A stretch of DNA of 64,000 nt from Demequina iriomotensis (GTDB lineage: Bacteria > Actinomycetota > Actinomycetes > Actinomycetales > Demequinaceae). Below are positions 21,248 through 29,468 of this stretch, piece by piece. A program made the translations under genes and the position numbers. The stretch's first letter is position 1; the number at the start of each line of letters is the position of its first letter. A model generated the notes under the pieces. That model was given only the letters and a program-made list of their open reading frames with translations. It was not told the DNA's origin and did no database searches. Location: positions 124,001-188,000 of the forward strand of contig NZ_BBME01000013.1 of NCBI RefSeq assembly GCF_000971395.1, read 5' to 3'.

Positions 21248-23119
21248 GTGAGCAGTCGCGTCCGCGCCTACCTGATCATGGGCGCCGTGGCGCTCGCCGT
21301 CGCGACCGTCATGGGCCTGCCCACCTGGGTGCTCGCGGTCGCGGCGCTGCTCGCGTGGACCGTGCGGCTGGCCCCGCGCTGGGGCGCGGGCGCCGCCCTC
21401 GCGGTCGCGTCCATCGTCGGGGCGGCGGCCATCTACGGAGTGCTGCTGATCGCTCCGCTCCAGCCCGTGCCGTTCCAATACCTGGTGACCGCGCTCGAGG
21501 CGGTCCTGCTCATCGCGGCCCTCGCGACATGGCCCGAGGCCGCGCCGCGCGCCGGCGAGGGGGCGGGCCGGCTCTCGGTGATCCTCGCGGCGGGCGCGGG
21601 GCCGTTGTTCTGGCTCGGCGGACTGCTGGTCGCGGCGGTGCGCGAGGGGTCCTCGTTCCGCTCGTGGGCGATGTGGGACGACTCGGCCTTCGACATGAAG
21701 ACCGTCATGCCCTTCGCGTGGAACAACGGCGTGGTCACCACGGGCTTCGGCTACAACCAGCGTCCCTTCGAGCACGCGCTCACACTGAGCTTCGTGTCGC
21801 CCACGCAGGCGATCGACAACTCGTCGGCCGAGTTCCTGGCGGAGCTCACCGCGCACCGCTACCACTGGGCGATCGCGATCGCGGTGGGTGCGTACCTCGC
21901 GGGCGCCCTCGCCGCCGCGGTGGTCCCCGCGCACGCCCCGCGCTGGGCGGCGCCCTCGGCCGCCGCGCTCGGCTCGCTCGTGGTCCTCGCCGGGCCCGCC
22001 GCGGGCGCCTACCTGTGGCGCGGTCAGATCAACGCGTCGGTGGTGGTCCTGTTCGTGCTCGCCGCCGTGTTGGTCGCGCTCCGCTCGCGCCGCTCCCCCG
22101 TGGTCGCACTCGCAGTGCTCGGGCTGGCGATGACGGCGCTGATGCTCACGTGGACGCCCTTCGCGGCCGTGCCCGGCGTGCTCGGCATCGCCGTCGCATG
22201 GCTCTCCCGGCGCGACCTCCGCGCGGCCTCGCGTCGCGAATGGACCGCGCTGGGAGGCTCGGCCGTCGTGTTCGTGCTCTCGGCCGTGCTGTTCACGGCG
22301 GGCACGTTCCTCGGCCTCGCCGAGAAGACGGGCGACGAGGTCCACGCGATGGTCACCACCAACGTCGAGGCGACCGCGCCGATGCCGTACAGCTACCCGC
22401 TCGTCTCGGCGCTCGTGGCGGTCGCGCTCGGCCTGCAGCTCGCGCTCGGATGGCGCACCCGGCAGGCGGCCACCGTGGCGGGCCTGGTGGCGGGGCTCGC
22501 GATCGGCGCGGCGCCGCTGTTCGCCGCGGTCGGCGGCTTCGTCGAGGACCTGGGCTACTACCCCTCGCGGTACCTCCACATGTCCACCATCGTGCTCGCG
22601 CCGCTCGCGATCGGGCTCATCGCCGGCGCGCTGAGCACCGCGCCGGCGTGGCGCCGGGCGCTGGCCGGGCTGTCCGCCGCCGGTCTGCTCGTGCTCGCGG
22701 CGATCGCGCCCGTCGACTGGTGGGTCCAGAAGTGGCGCCCCGCTCCCGTGCTCCTGGTCGCCGGCAACTACTACGGCCCGGACTCGCAGGTCTACGACCG
22801 CTTCGAGGACTACCTGGGACGCAGCGAGCTCCACGTCCCCATGAACGCCGCGATCCCGTGGGACCACCCGGTGCGCTACATGATGGCGGAGGCGCTGCGG
22901 CCGCGTGAGGCGACCGACGGGCCCTATTGGCTGTCCGAGGCGCTGCGTGTCAACTCCGACGATGTCGCGGCGATCTGCGCGATCGGCGTCGTGACCGAGG
23001 GAACGGTGTACGTGGACACGCGGGACCCCGACCTCGCGACGAAGGTCGCGGACTCGTGCGAGGACCCGAGCGTCCTCGACAACATCGAGTACGTGCTGCT
23101 CGACACCCCGCTGCAGTAG
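21248..23119 (+). CDS. Polytopic membrane protein of unknown function
   Basis: A 623-residue protein with about twelve to thirteen hydrophobic segments through residue ~500 (for example VLAVAALLAWTV and AAAIYGVLLIAPL), a longer polar loop near residues 130-200 (SAFDMKTVMPFAWNNGVV), and a soluble C-terminal tail (SQVYDRFEDYLGRSELHVP). The tail has three well-separated cysteines and probably lies outside the cell. The outline recalls GT-C glycosyltransferases or O-antigen-type polymerases, but no family motif was recognised. GGGGG lies six bases before the GTG. It is the only plus-strand gene between 2.1 and 44.3 kb and is bracketed by copies of the ten-base repeat. Confidence 0.8.
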   Translation: MSSRVRAYLIMGAVALAVATVMGLPTWVLAVAALLAWTVRLAPRWGAGAALAVASIVGAAAIYGVLLIAPLQPVPFQYLVTALEAVLLIAALATWPEAAPRAGEGAGRLSVILAAGAGPLFWLGGLLVAAVREGSSFRSWAMWDDSAFDMKTVMPFAWNNGVVTTGFGYNQRPFEHALTLSFVSPTQAIDNSSAEFLAELTAHRYHWAIAIAVGAYLAGALAAAVVPAHAPRWAAPSAAALGSLVVLAGPAAGAYLWRGQINASVVVLFVLAAVLVALRSRRSPVVALAVLGLAMTALMLTWTPFAAVPGVLGIAVAWLSRRDLRAASRREWTALGGSAVVFVLSAVLFTAGTFLGLAEKTGDEVHAMVTTNVEATAPMPYSYPLVSALVAVALGLQLALGWRTRQAATVAGLVAGLAIGAAPLFAAVGGFVEDLGYYPSRYLHMSTIVLAPLAIGLIAGALSTAPAWRRALAGLSAAGLLVLAAIAPVDWWVQKWRPAPVLLVAGNYYGPDSQVYDRFEDYLGRSELHVPMNAAIPWDHPVRYMMAEALRPREATDGPYWLSEALRVNSDDVAAICAIGVVTEGTVYVDTRDPDLATKVADSCEDPSVLDNIEYVLLDTPLQ

Positions 23120-23128
23120 CGGGCGCGG

Positions 23129-23138
23129 GGACGATGCG
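23129..23138 (+). repeat. Intergenic GGACGATGCG copy after the membrane gene
   Basis: The word sits in the 24-base gap between the stop of the plus-strand membrane gene and the convergent aroB stop, in the form GCGGGGACGATGCGGGGC. No hairpin is formed here. Confidence 0.75.
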
Positions 23139-23143
23139 GGGCT

Positions 23144-24235
23144 TCAGTCCGCGATCGCGGCGTAGGCCCCCTGGACGAGCGCCGGGTCCGGCCCCTCGAG
23201 CCGGATGGGGTTCCCGATCCCGGCGAGGATGACGAAGCGCAGCAGGTCGCCGCGGGTCTTCTTGTCGCGGCGCATCGCGGTGAGCAGCGCGTCCCAGCGG
23301 TGGCCGGGGTAGCTCACCGGCAGGCCGAGGCCCGCGAGGATCGCGCGGTGACGCTCCACCTCGGCCTCGGTGAGCCTGCCCGCGAGGTGCGCGAGCTCCG
23401 CCGCGAACACCATGCCGACGGAGACGGCGGCACCGTGACGCCACTGGTAGCGCTCCGTGTACTCGATCGCGTGGCCGAAGGTGTGCCCGTAGTTGAGGAT
23501 CTCACGCAGGAAGGACTCCTTGAGATCCGCCGCGACCACGTCCGCCTTGACCTTGATCGCCCGGCCGATGAGCTCCGTCAGCACCGGGCGCACGGTGTCG
23601 AGGTCCGCCTCGCGCAGCGCGTCGAGGTGCTCCTCGACGAGCCCCAAGATCTCGCCGTCACGGATGAAGCCGCACTTCACCACCTCGGCGAGCCCCGCGA
23701 CCAGGTCGTGGCGCGGCAGCGTGTCGAGCGCGCGGACGTCGCACCACACCGAGAGCGGCTCGTGGAACGCGCCCACGAGGTTCTTGCCCTCGGCGGTGTT
23801 GATGCCCGTCTTGCCCCCCACGGCGGCGTCGACCATCGACAGGAGCGTGGTCGGCACCTGGATCACGGCGACGCCGCGCAGCCACGTGGCGGCCACGAAC
23901 CCCGCGAGATCGGTCACCGCTCCCCCGCCGAAGCCGATGACCACGTCGCTACGGGTGAAGTCGGACTTGCCGAGCACCTGCCAGCAGAAGGCCAGGACCT
24001 CGGCGGTCTTGCCCTCCTCCGCGTCGGGCACCTCGGCGATCACCACGGTGAGGCCCCTGGCATCCAGGAGCGCCTTGAGGTTGTCGACGTGCCTGCGCAG
24101 CGGCGCCGCGGTGACCACGAGCACGCGAGCGGCCGCTGCGGGCACGGAGGCTGCGACGTCCTCGAGGAGGTTCTCGCCCACCGTCACCACGTAGGGCGCC
24201 GCGGTCGCGACCTCGATGGTCCGGGACACGGTCAT
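23144..24235 (-). CDS. aroB: 3-dehydroquinate synthase
   Basis: A 363-residue NAD-dependent enzyme converting DAHP to 3-dehydroquinate. It shows VVIGFGGGAVTDLAGFVAAT, the substrate segment VPTTLLSMVDAAVGGKTGIN, and the zinc-ligand regions AEVVKCGF and LNYGHTFGHAIEY. The ATG overlaps the aroK stop by four bases. Order aroC-aroK-aroB is the conserved actinobacterial arrangement. Confidence 0.97.
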   Translation of the reverse strand: MTVSRTIEVATAAPYVVTVGENLLEDVAASVPAAAARVLVVTAAPLRRHVDNLKALLDARGLTVVIAEVPDAEEGKTAEVLAFCWQVLGKSDFTRSDVVIGFGGGAVTDLAGFVAATWLRGVAVIQVPTTLLSMVDAAVGGKTGINTAEGKNLVGAFHEPLSVWCDVRALDTLPRHDLVAGLAEVVKCGFIRDGEILGLVEEHLDALREADLDTVRPVLTELIGRAIKVKADVVAADLKESFLREILNYGHTFGHAIEYTERYQWRHGAAVSVGMVFAAELAHLAGRLTEAEVERHRAILAGLGLPVSYPGHRWDALLTAMRRDKKTRGDLLRFVILAGIGNPIRLEGPDPALVQGAYAAIAD

Positions 24236-24756
24236 GACAGCTCCTTGACGGCCTCGTCGATGCGCGCCGCCACCTGTGCGGGCGTCGTCTTGTCGGTGAG
24301 CACGGTGACGGTCGCGAGCCGCTCGTAGACGGGCCGGCGCTCGTCCATGAGCGCGACCCAGCGTGCGCGGGGATTGCCGACCAGCAGGGGCCGCGAGGCG
24401 TTGAGCCCGACGCGGGGCGCGGCTGCCGCGAGCGACACGTCGAGGAAGACGACCGTTCCGCCGTCCGCCGCGTACGCGGCGAGCAGCTCCTGCGACTCGG
24501 GTGCGAGGATCGCACCCCCGCCCAGGGCGAGCACGCCCGCGTGCTCGGCCAGCGCAGAGGCCACCGCGTCGCGCTCGATCTCGCGGAAGCGGGCCTCGCC
24601 GTCTTCGAGGAAGATGTCGGGGATCGGCTTCCCGGCGCGCTCCTCGATGTCGGCGTCCGTGTCCCGCTTGTCGACGCCCCAGAGCGTCGCGAGCTTGGCC
24701 GCGATCGTCGACTTGCCCGAGCCGGGCGGGCCGATGAGGACGGCGCGCGGACCCAT
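24232..24756 (-). CDS. aroK: Shikimate kinase
   Basis: A 174-residue P-loop kinase: Walker A IGPPGSGKSTIA, DTDADIEERAG with the shikimate-binding Asp, FREIERDA, and LALGGGA. It phosphorylates shikimate at O3. Its ATG shares one base with the aroC stop, and its own stop overlaps the aroB start. The ATG at 24756 is the only start that preserves these overlaps and gives a family-length protein. Confidence 0.97.
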   Translation of the reverse strand: MGPRAVLIGPPGSGKSTIAAKLATLWGVDKRDTDADIEERAGKPIPDIFLEDGEARFREIERDAVASALAEHAGVLALGGGAILAPESQELLAAYAADGGTVVFLDVSLAAAAPRVGLNASRPLLVGNPRARWVALMDERRPVYERLATVTVLTDKTTPAQVAARIDEAVKELS

Positions 24757-25940
24757 CAGCGCAGGTGCTCCGGGATCGCGGCCACGTAGGACTCGATGTT
24801 GCGGCGGACCTCCGCGACGGAGTCGCCGCCGAACTTCTCGAGCAGCGAGTCGGCGAGCGTGAGCGCGACCATGGCCTGAGCGACCACGGCCGCAGGCGCC
24901 ACCGCGCACACGTCGGAGCGCTGGTGGATGGCCTTGGCGGCCTCGCCGGTCGCGGTGTCGATCGTGTCGAGCGCGCGCGGCACCGTGCTGATGGGCTTCA
25001 TCGCCGCGCGCACGCGCAGCGGCTCGCCGTTGGTCATGCCGCCCTCGACGCCGCCGGCACGGTTGGTGCGCCGCGCGACGCCGTCCTCGCCGTACTCGAT
25101 CTCGTCGTGCGCCTGGGAGCCGCGTCGGGCCGCGGTGCGGAAGCCGTCGCCGACCTCGACGCCCTTGATGGCCTGGATGCCCATGAGCGCCGCCGCGAGA
25201 CGCGCGTCGAGGCGACGGTCCCAGTGGACGTGGCTGCCGAGCCCGACGGGAACGCCGTACACGACCACCTCGACCACGCCGCCGAGCGTGTCGCCGGCCT
25301 TCTGGCAGTCGTCGATCTCCTCGAGCATCGCGCGCGAGGTCTCGGCGTGGAAGCAGCGGATGGGGTCGGCGTCGAGCGCGGGCGTCGCGTCGGCCGGCGG
25401 GAGCGGCGCATCGTCCGGCACCCCGACCGGGCCCACCTGGACGGTGTGCGCCACCAGGCGGATGCCGGCGGCCTGCTCCAGGAAATTCTCGGCCACCTGG
25501 CCGAGCGCCACGCGCGCGGCGGTCTCGCGGGCGGAGGCGCGCTCCAGCACGGGGCGGGCATCGTCGAAGCCGTACTTGGTCATGCCCACCAGGTCCGCGT
25601 GCCCCGGGCGGGGACGGGTGAGCGCGGCGGCGCGCGCACCCGTGAGCTCCTCGGCGGGGACCGGGTCGGCGGACATGACGGTCTCCCACTTGGGCCACTC
25701 GGTGTTGCCCACCATGACGGCGACGGGCCCGCCCTGGGAGACGCCGTGACGGACGCCGCCGAGGATGGTCACCTGGTCCTGCTCGAACTGCATGCGCGCG
25801 CCGCGTCCCGCACCGAGGCGCCGGCGCGCGAGCGCGTCCTGGATCTCGGTGCTGGTGATCTGGACGCCGGCCGGGAGGCCCTCGAGCGTGCCGACCAGCG
25901 CGGGGCCGTGCGATTCTCCTGCGGTGAGCCATCGAAGCAT
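24756..25940 (-). CDS. aroC: Chorismate synthase
   Basis: A 394-residue FMN-dependent enzyme forming chorismate from [21 protein letters not shown] is the family N-terminus; [34 protein letters not shown] and [16 protein letters not shown] are further signatures. ATG 25940 gives the standard start; an ATG three codons earlier also exists. It is first of the aroC-aroK-aroB set and is separated from aroE by the whole pilus locus. Confidence 0.97.
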   Translation of the reverse strand: MLRWLTAGESHGPALVGTLEGLPAGVQITSTEIQDALARRRLGAGRGARMQFEQDQVTILGGVRHGVSQGGPVAVMVGNTEWPKWETVMSADPVPAEELTGARAAALTRPRPGHADLVGMTKYGFDDARPVLERASARETAARVALGQVAENFLEQAAGIRLVAHTVQVGPVGVPDDAPLPPADATPALDADPIRCFHAETSRAMLEEIDDCQKAGDTLGGVVEVVVYGVPVGLGSHVHWDRRLDARLAAALMGIQAIKGVEVGDGFRTAARRGSQAHDEIEYGEDGVARRTNRAGGVEGGMTNGEPLRVRAAMKPISTVPRALDTIDTATGEAAKAIHQRSDVCAVAPAAVVAQAMVALTLADSLLEKFGGDSVAEVRRNIESYVAAIPEHLR

Positions 25941-25985
25941 GGGCGTCATTCTTCCACGAACGGACGGTCGGTCCGGATGCTGAGA

Positions 25986-26033
25986 CGCCGCGGGCGGGAC
26001 GGCTCCCCGAAGGGTGCTGCCCCGCCCGCGGCG
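25986..26033 (-). terminator. Hairpin after the pilus gene run
   Basis: Thirteen-base perfect arms CGCCGCGGGCGGG / CCCGCCCGCGGCG flank a 22-base loop in the gap between pilO and aroC. The first arm starts 14 bases past the pilO stop on the minus strand. No T-run follows, as is common for GC-rich actinobacteria. It probably separates pilus from aro transcription. Confidence 0.6.
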
Positions 26034-26046
26034 TGTGGTCCTGAGG

Positions 26047-26853
26047 TCAGGGAACCGGGACGAACGGGTTCCTGCTGGTCTTCGGCAGCGGAGCGAGCTC
26101 CACAGGCGCCTCATCGTCCGCCACCGCGGCATCCGCGGCGGTGAGAACGAGCAGCGAGCCGCCGATGTTCACCTCGACGTCACCCTCGACGGTCGCGGGG
26201 CGACCGCTGCCGCCCGGGGTGTCGCTCTGCGACAGCAGGGCCACCGAGTCGATGAGGAACAGGCGACCCTTCACCTTCTGCATCGACGCGATGAACTCGC
26301 GCGCCGCATCGTACGTGCCGACGATGGTGATGTTCTGAGGAAGGCCCACGAGGGTCTGACCCGACGCGGTGGTGACCGCGGTCGCCTGCGGCTCCGGCTC
26401 CGCCGTCGCCTCGTCCGTGGACTCCTCGGCGGCCGCGTCCTCGGACTCGGCGTCGGTGGACTCCTCCGTCGTCGCGGGCGCCTCGGTGGCGGCGGGCGTC
26501 GGGGCGACCGCGGACGCACCGGCGGTGACCGTCATGATGGTCACACCCGCGTCGGAGGCGCGCTTCTCAAGCGTGCGGCGGAACTCCGCCGACTCCGCGG
26601 CCGTGGGGACCTGCGCCCGCGCGGCGGCCAGCTCGGCCTTGTACGTGTCGATCTCGGCGAACTGGGCCTTGAGCGTCTCGAGAGTCTGCGTGAGCTGGAG
26701 CGTGCGGTCCTGCTCGTACTCGATGGACGCCTTGGTGTCGGCGGTCTCCGTGAGGGTCGGGCTGATCACCAGGAACCAGCCCGCCACCACGACGAGGAGC
26801 GCGATGGCGACGGTGGCGCCGATCCATACCTTGAGTGTCTGAACCTGCATCAT
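26047..26853 (-). CDS. pilO: PilO-like type IV pilus assembly protein with acidic low-complexity insert
   Basis: A 268-residue bitopic protein: one membrane segment (about residues 11-32), a coiled coil (about 40-105, [20 protein letters not shown]) and a C-terminal ferredoxin-like domain ([20 protein letters not shown]). This is the PilO architecture. Residues about 115-160 form a Thr/Glu/Ala-rich insert rarely seen in PilO. PilO pairs with PilN and PilM to link the motor to the pilus. It overlaps pilN by four bases and is last in the locus. The call rests on topology and position more than on strong sequence identity. Confidence 0.8.
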   Translation of the reverse strand: MMQVQTLKVWIGATVAIALLVVVAGWFLVISPTLTETADTKASIEYEQDRTLQLTQTLETLKAQFAEIDTYKAELAAARAQVPTAAESAEFRRTLEKRASDAGVTIMTVTAGASAVAPTPAATEAPATTEESTDAESEDAAAEESTDEATAEPEPQATAVTTASGQTLVGLPQNITIVGTYDAAREFIASMQKVKGRLFLIDSVALLSQSDTPGGSGRPATVEGDVEVNIGGSLLVLTAADAAVADDEAPVELAPLPKTSRNPFVPVP

Positions 26854-27539
26854 TCCTCCGTGGTGAACTGGCCGGCGAAGGCGTCGCTCGTGAAGCTGAA
26901 GGTCGCGTTGACCGTGAAGTACGTGGTGCCGTCCTCATCGGCGACCGCCACGCTGCTCACGTCCACGTCGACCACCCCGGTGAGCGCGTTGAGCGCGTCC
27001 TCCCAGTCGGAGACCGTCGCGAGCGTGTCGGCCCGACCGATGAGGCTCGCCGCCCCGACCGTGCCCGGCGTCGCGAGGGGGCCCGCGGCGGCCGTGCTCG
27101 AGCCGGTCCACAGCGTGTCCTGCGTGACGCTGAACGTCTCGATCGACGCCTCGAGCGGGGTCGCGGAGGAGATCGCCGCGAGGTAGGGCGACCACAGCAC
27201 CTCGGTGCGCATCGCGCTGTCGCGCGCCTCCGTCACCGCGCCGAGGTCGGCGATGACGCGTGTGACCTCGGCGTACTGGCCCTGCTGGGTCAGGAGCGCC
27301 TGGTTGGTGTCCTGGATGTTCACCAGGTCCTGCTCCGCGCTCTGCTTCTGCATGACGGCCCAGACGGCGACGAGCGCGACGCCGAGCACCACCAGCAGCA
27401 TGCCGAGCACCACCCACAGCCGCACGGCGTTGAGGCGGCGACGCGCCTTCACCTGCGGCGGCAAGAGGTTGACCGACGGCACCAGCGGGGCGCCGGGGAC
27501 CTCGGCCTTGATGAACTCTCGGGTCATGGTGTCGCTCAT
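26850..27539 (-). CDS. pilN: PilN-like type IV pilus assembly protein
   Basis: A 229-residue bitopic inner-membrane protein. SVNLLPPQVKARRRL before the membrane segment (about 41-62) is the conserved cytoplasmic motif of PilN that docks into a PilM groove. A coiled coil and a periplasm-equivalent ferredoxin-like domain follow. It overlaps pilM and pilO by four bases each, indicating a coupled pilM-pilN-pilO unit. Confidence 0.85.
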   Translation of the reverse strand: MSDTMTREFIKAEVPGAPLVPSVNLLPPQVKARRRLNAVRLWVVLGMLLVVLGVALVAVWAVMQKQSAEQDLVNIQDTNQALLTQQGQYAEVTRVIADLGAVTEARDSAMRTEVLWSPYLAAISSATPLEASIETFSVTQDTLWTGSSTAAAGPLATPGTVGAASLIGRADTLATVSDWEDALNALTGVVDVDVSSVAVADEDGTTYFTVNATFSFTSDAFAGQFTTEE

Positions 27540-28582
27540 GCCGCCACCTCCTGGGCGAGGCCCACGACGACCGCCATCGCGACGGGCGCCGTGATGCGAC
27601 CCTCCGCCTTCGGGTCGACCGTGATGCCGTCAAGCGGGTTGCCGAACGTCACCGAGAGGCGCGAACGGTTCGCGAGGGTCTGCGCGAAGCCGGTGAGGAG
27701 CGCCCCGCCCCCGGTGAGCACGACCATCTCGATCGCGGTGCCCGGGTTGCTCGACTGGTAGTAGACGAAGGTGTTGCGCACGGCGTCGACCAGCGTGCTG
27801 ATGACCTCGTCGATCGCCTCCTTCACCATCTCGCCGCCCGGGACGGCGGCGTGCTCGCTGGCGGGGCGGCGCTTGAGCGCCTCCGCCTCCGAGACGGGGA
27901 TCTTCAGGCGCTTGGCGATCGCGTTGGTGACGTCCTGGCCGCCGGTCGGGATCACGCGCACCACGCGCGGCACGCCGCGCTCGGTCACGGTCACGGTGGT
28001 CATGCCGCCGCCGATGTCGACGCATCCCACGATCTTGGTGGAGGGGTCGACGCCGCGCGCGGCCCTCAGCAGCACGAGCGCGTTGAGGTCGACGACCGTC
28101 GGACGCAGACCCGCCTTCTCCGCGGCGTCGACGTTCGCGTTGACGCCGGCCTTGGTGGCGGCGACCAGGAGGCCGCGCACCTGGGTGCCGACCTCCCCCG
28201 CGACGGTCGTGCCGGGCACGAAGTCGAGGAGCGCCTCGTCGACGGGCATCGGCAGCATGTCCTGCACCTGGTACGGGAGCGACTGGCGAAGCTCGTCCAT
28301 CGGCAGCAGCGGGAGCTCGACCTCACGCACCGCGGTGCGGCTCGAGCCGACGCCCATGACGACGTCCTTGCTCGAGAACTTCGCCTCTTTCCACATCTCC
28401 TTGATGGCGTCCGTGACCGTGGACTCGGCCACGACGGCCGCGTCCACGACGGCGCCCGGCGGCAGCGCGCGCTCGGCGTACTTGACGAGCGTCATCCGAC
28501 CCGAGCGGCCGTTCCGCTCGAGCTCCGCGGCCCGCACCATCGAGGTGCCGATGTCGAGCCCAATCAACCGTGACTTTGCCAT
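27536..28582 (-). CDS. pilM: Type IV pilus assembly ATPase-fold protein PilM
   Basis: A 348-residue actin-like protein of the FtsA/PilM family. LIGLDIGTSMVRAAEL is phosphate-1, VGCVDIGGGMTTVTV phosphate-2, and VVLTGGGALLTGFAQ the adenosine motif. It is cytoplasmic and binds the PilN tail. GAAGGATGG before ATG 28582 supports the start. A 94-base gap separates it from the prepilin peptidase gene. Confidence 0.93.
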   Translation of the reverse strand: MAKSRLIGLDIGTSMVRAAELERNGRSGRMTLVKYAERALPPGAVVDAAVVAESTVTDAIKEMWKEAKFSSKDVVMGVGSSRTAVREVELPLLPMDELRQSLPYQVQDMLPMPVDEALLDFVPGTTVAGEVGTQVRGLLVAATKAGVNANVDAAEKAGLRPTVVDLNALVLLRAARGVDPSTKIVGCVDIGGGMTTVTVTERGVPRVVRVIPTGGQDVTNAIAKRLKIPVSEAEALKRRPASEHAAVPGGEMVKEAIDEVISTLVDAVRNTFVYYQSSNPGTAIEMVVLTGGGALLTGFAQTLANRSRLSVTFGNPLDGITVDPKAEGRITAPVAMAVVVGLAQEVAA

Positions 28583-28676
28583 GGTCCATCCTTCTTTGCT
28601 TCGGTCGACCGCCGTACTCCGCATACGACCATCGACAGGTCCATCGACAGCGACCGCGTGAAACTCAAGGGATTCG

Positions 28677-29468
28677 TCACGAGATCACCCCCATGTAGGC
28701 ATTCCAGAGCGCCTCGCCGGCGACCACGCCGACCACGGCGCCCGCGAGCATCCACGGCCCGAACGGGATCCGGCTCTTTCGGGACTTGCCGCCGAGCAGC
28801 ATGACGCCGATGCCCCACAGCCCTCCGAGCAGGAAGGCCGCGAACGATCCGACCACGAGCGGCCCGACGCCGAGCCAGCCCAGGTAGCCGCCGAGCACGC
28901 CCGCGAGCTTCACGTCGCCCCAACCCATGCCGCCCGGCTTGGCGATCGCCAGCGCCGCGTAGAGCACGAACAGGACCACCATGCCGATGCCGCCCCGCAG
29001 CGCATCGTGCCAGTCGGAGGGGCCGAACACGGTGGCGACGCCGAGCAGGACGATGCCGACGATGTACGAGGGCAGCACGATCGGGTCGGGCAGCCGCTGC
29101 ACGTCGAGGTCGATGAGCGCCAGCGCGATCCCGATCGCCGCGAGATACCACCAGGCCGGCCACGCCCACGGATCGTCCTGGAACACCAGGACGACGCCGG
29201 CGAACGCGAGCCCCGTCGCCAGCTCGACCAGCGGGTACCGCGACGAGATCGGTGCGGCGCAGTCACGGCATCGTCCCCTCAGCACCAGCCACGACACCAG
29301 CGGGATGTTGTCGCGAGGGCGCACCGGCGCGCCGCAGCTCGGGCACGCGCTGCCGGGGCTCACCAGCGACTCCCCGCGAGGCACGCGCCAGATGACGACG
29401 TTGAGGAACGAGCCGATGAGCAGGCCGAACAGACCCGCGAGCAGGGCGAGGATCAATTCGGGACCCAC
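28677..29468 (-). CDS. pilD: Prepilin peptidase / N-methyltransferase
   Basis: A 263-residue polytopic membrane aspartyl protease that cleaves prepilins after Gly and methylates the new N-terminus. The N-terminal domain is complete: GSFLNVVIWRVPRGESLV and the zinc four-Cys set CPSCGAP...CRDCAAP. The catalytic Asps lie in LIDLDVQRLPD and GGMGWGDVKLA. GTG 29468 gives the normal N-terminus and overlaps the upstream lectin-pilin gene by 16 bases. A TTG start making a four-base overlap is an alternative. Confidence 0.94.
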   Translation of the reverse strand: MGPELILALLAGLFGLLIGSFLNVVIWRVPRGESLVSPGSACPSCGAPVRPRDNIPLVSWLVLRGRCRDCAAPISSRYPLVELATGLAFAGVVLVFQDDPWAWPAWWYLAAIGIALALIDLDVQRLPDPIVLPSYIVGIVLLGVATVFGPSDWHDALRGGIGMVVLFVLYAALAIAKPGGMGWGDVKLAGVLGGYLGWLGVGPLVVGSFAAFLLGGLWGIGVMLLGGKSRKSRIPFGPWMLAGAVVGVVAGEALWNAYMGVIS

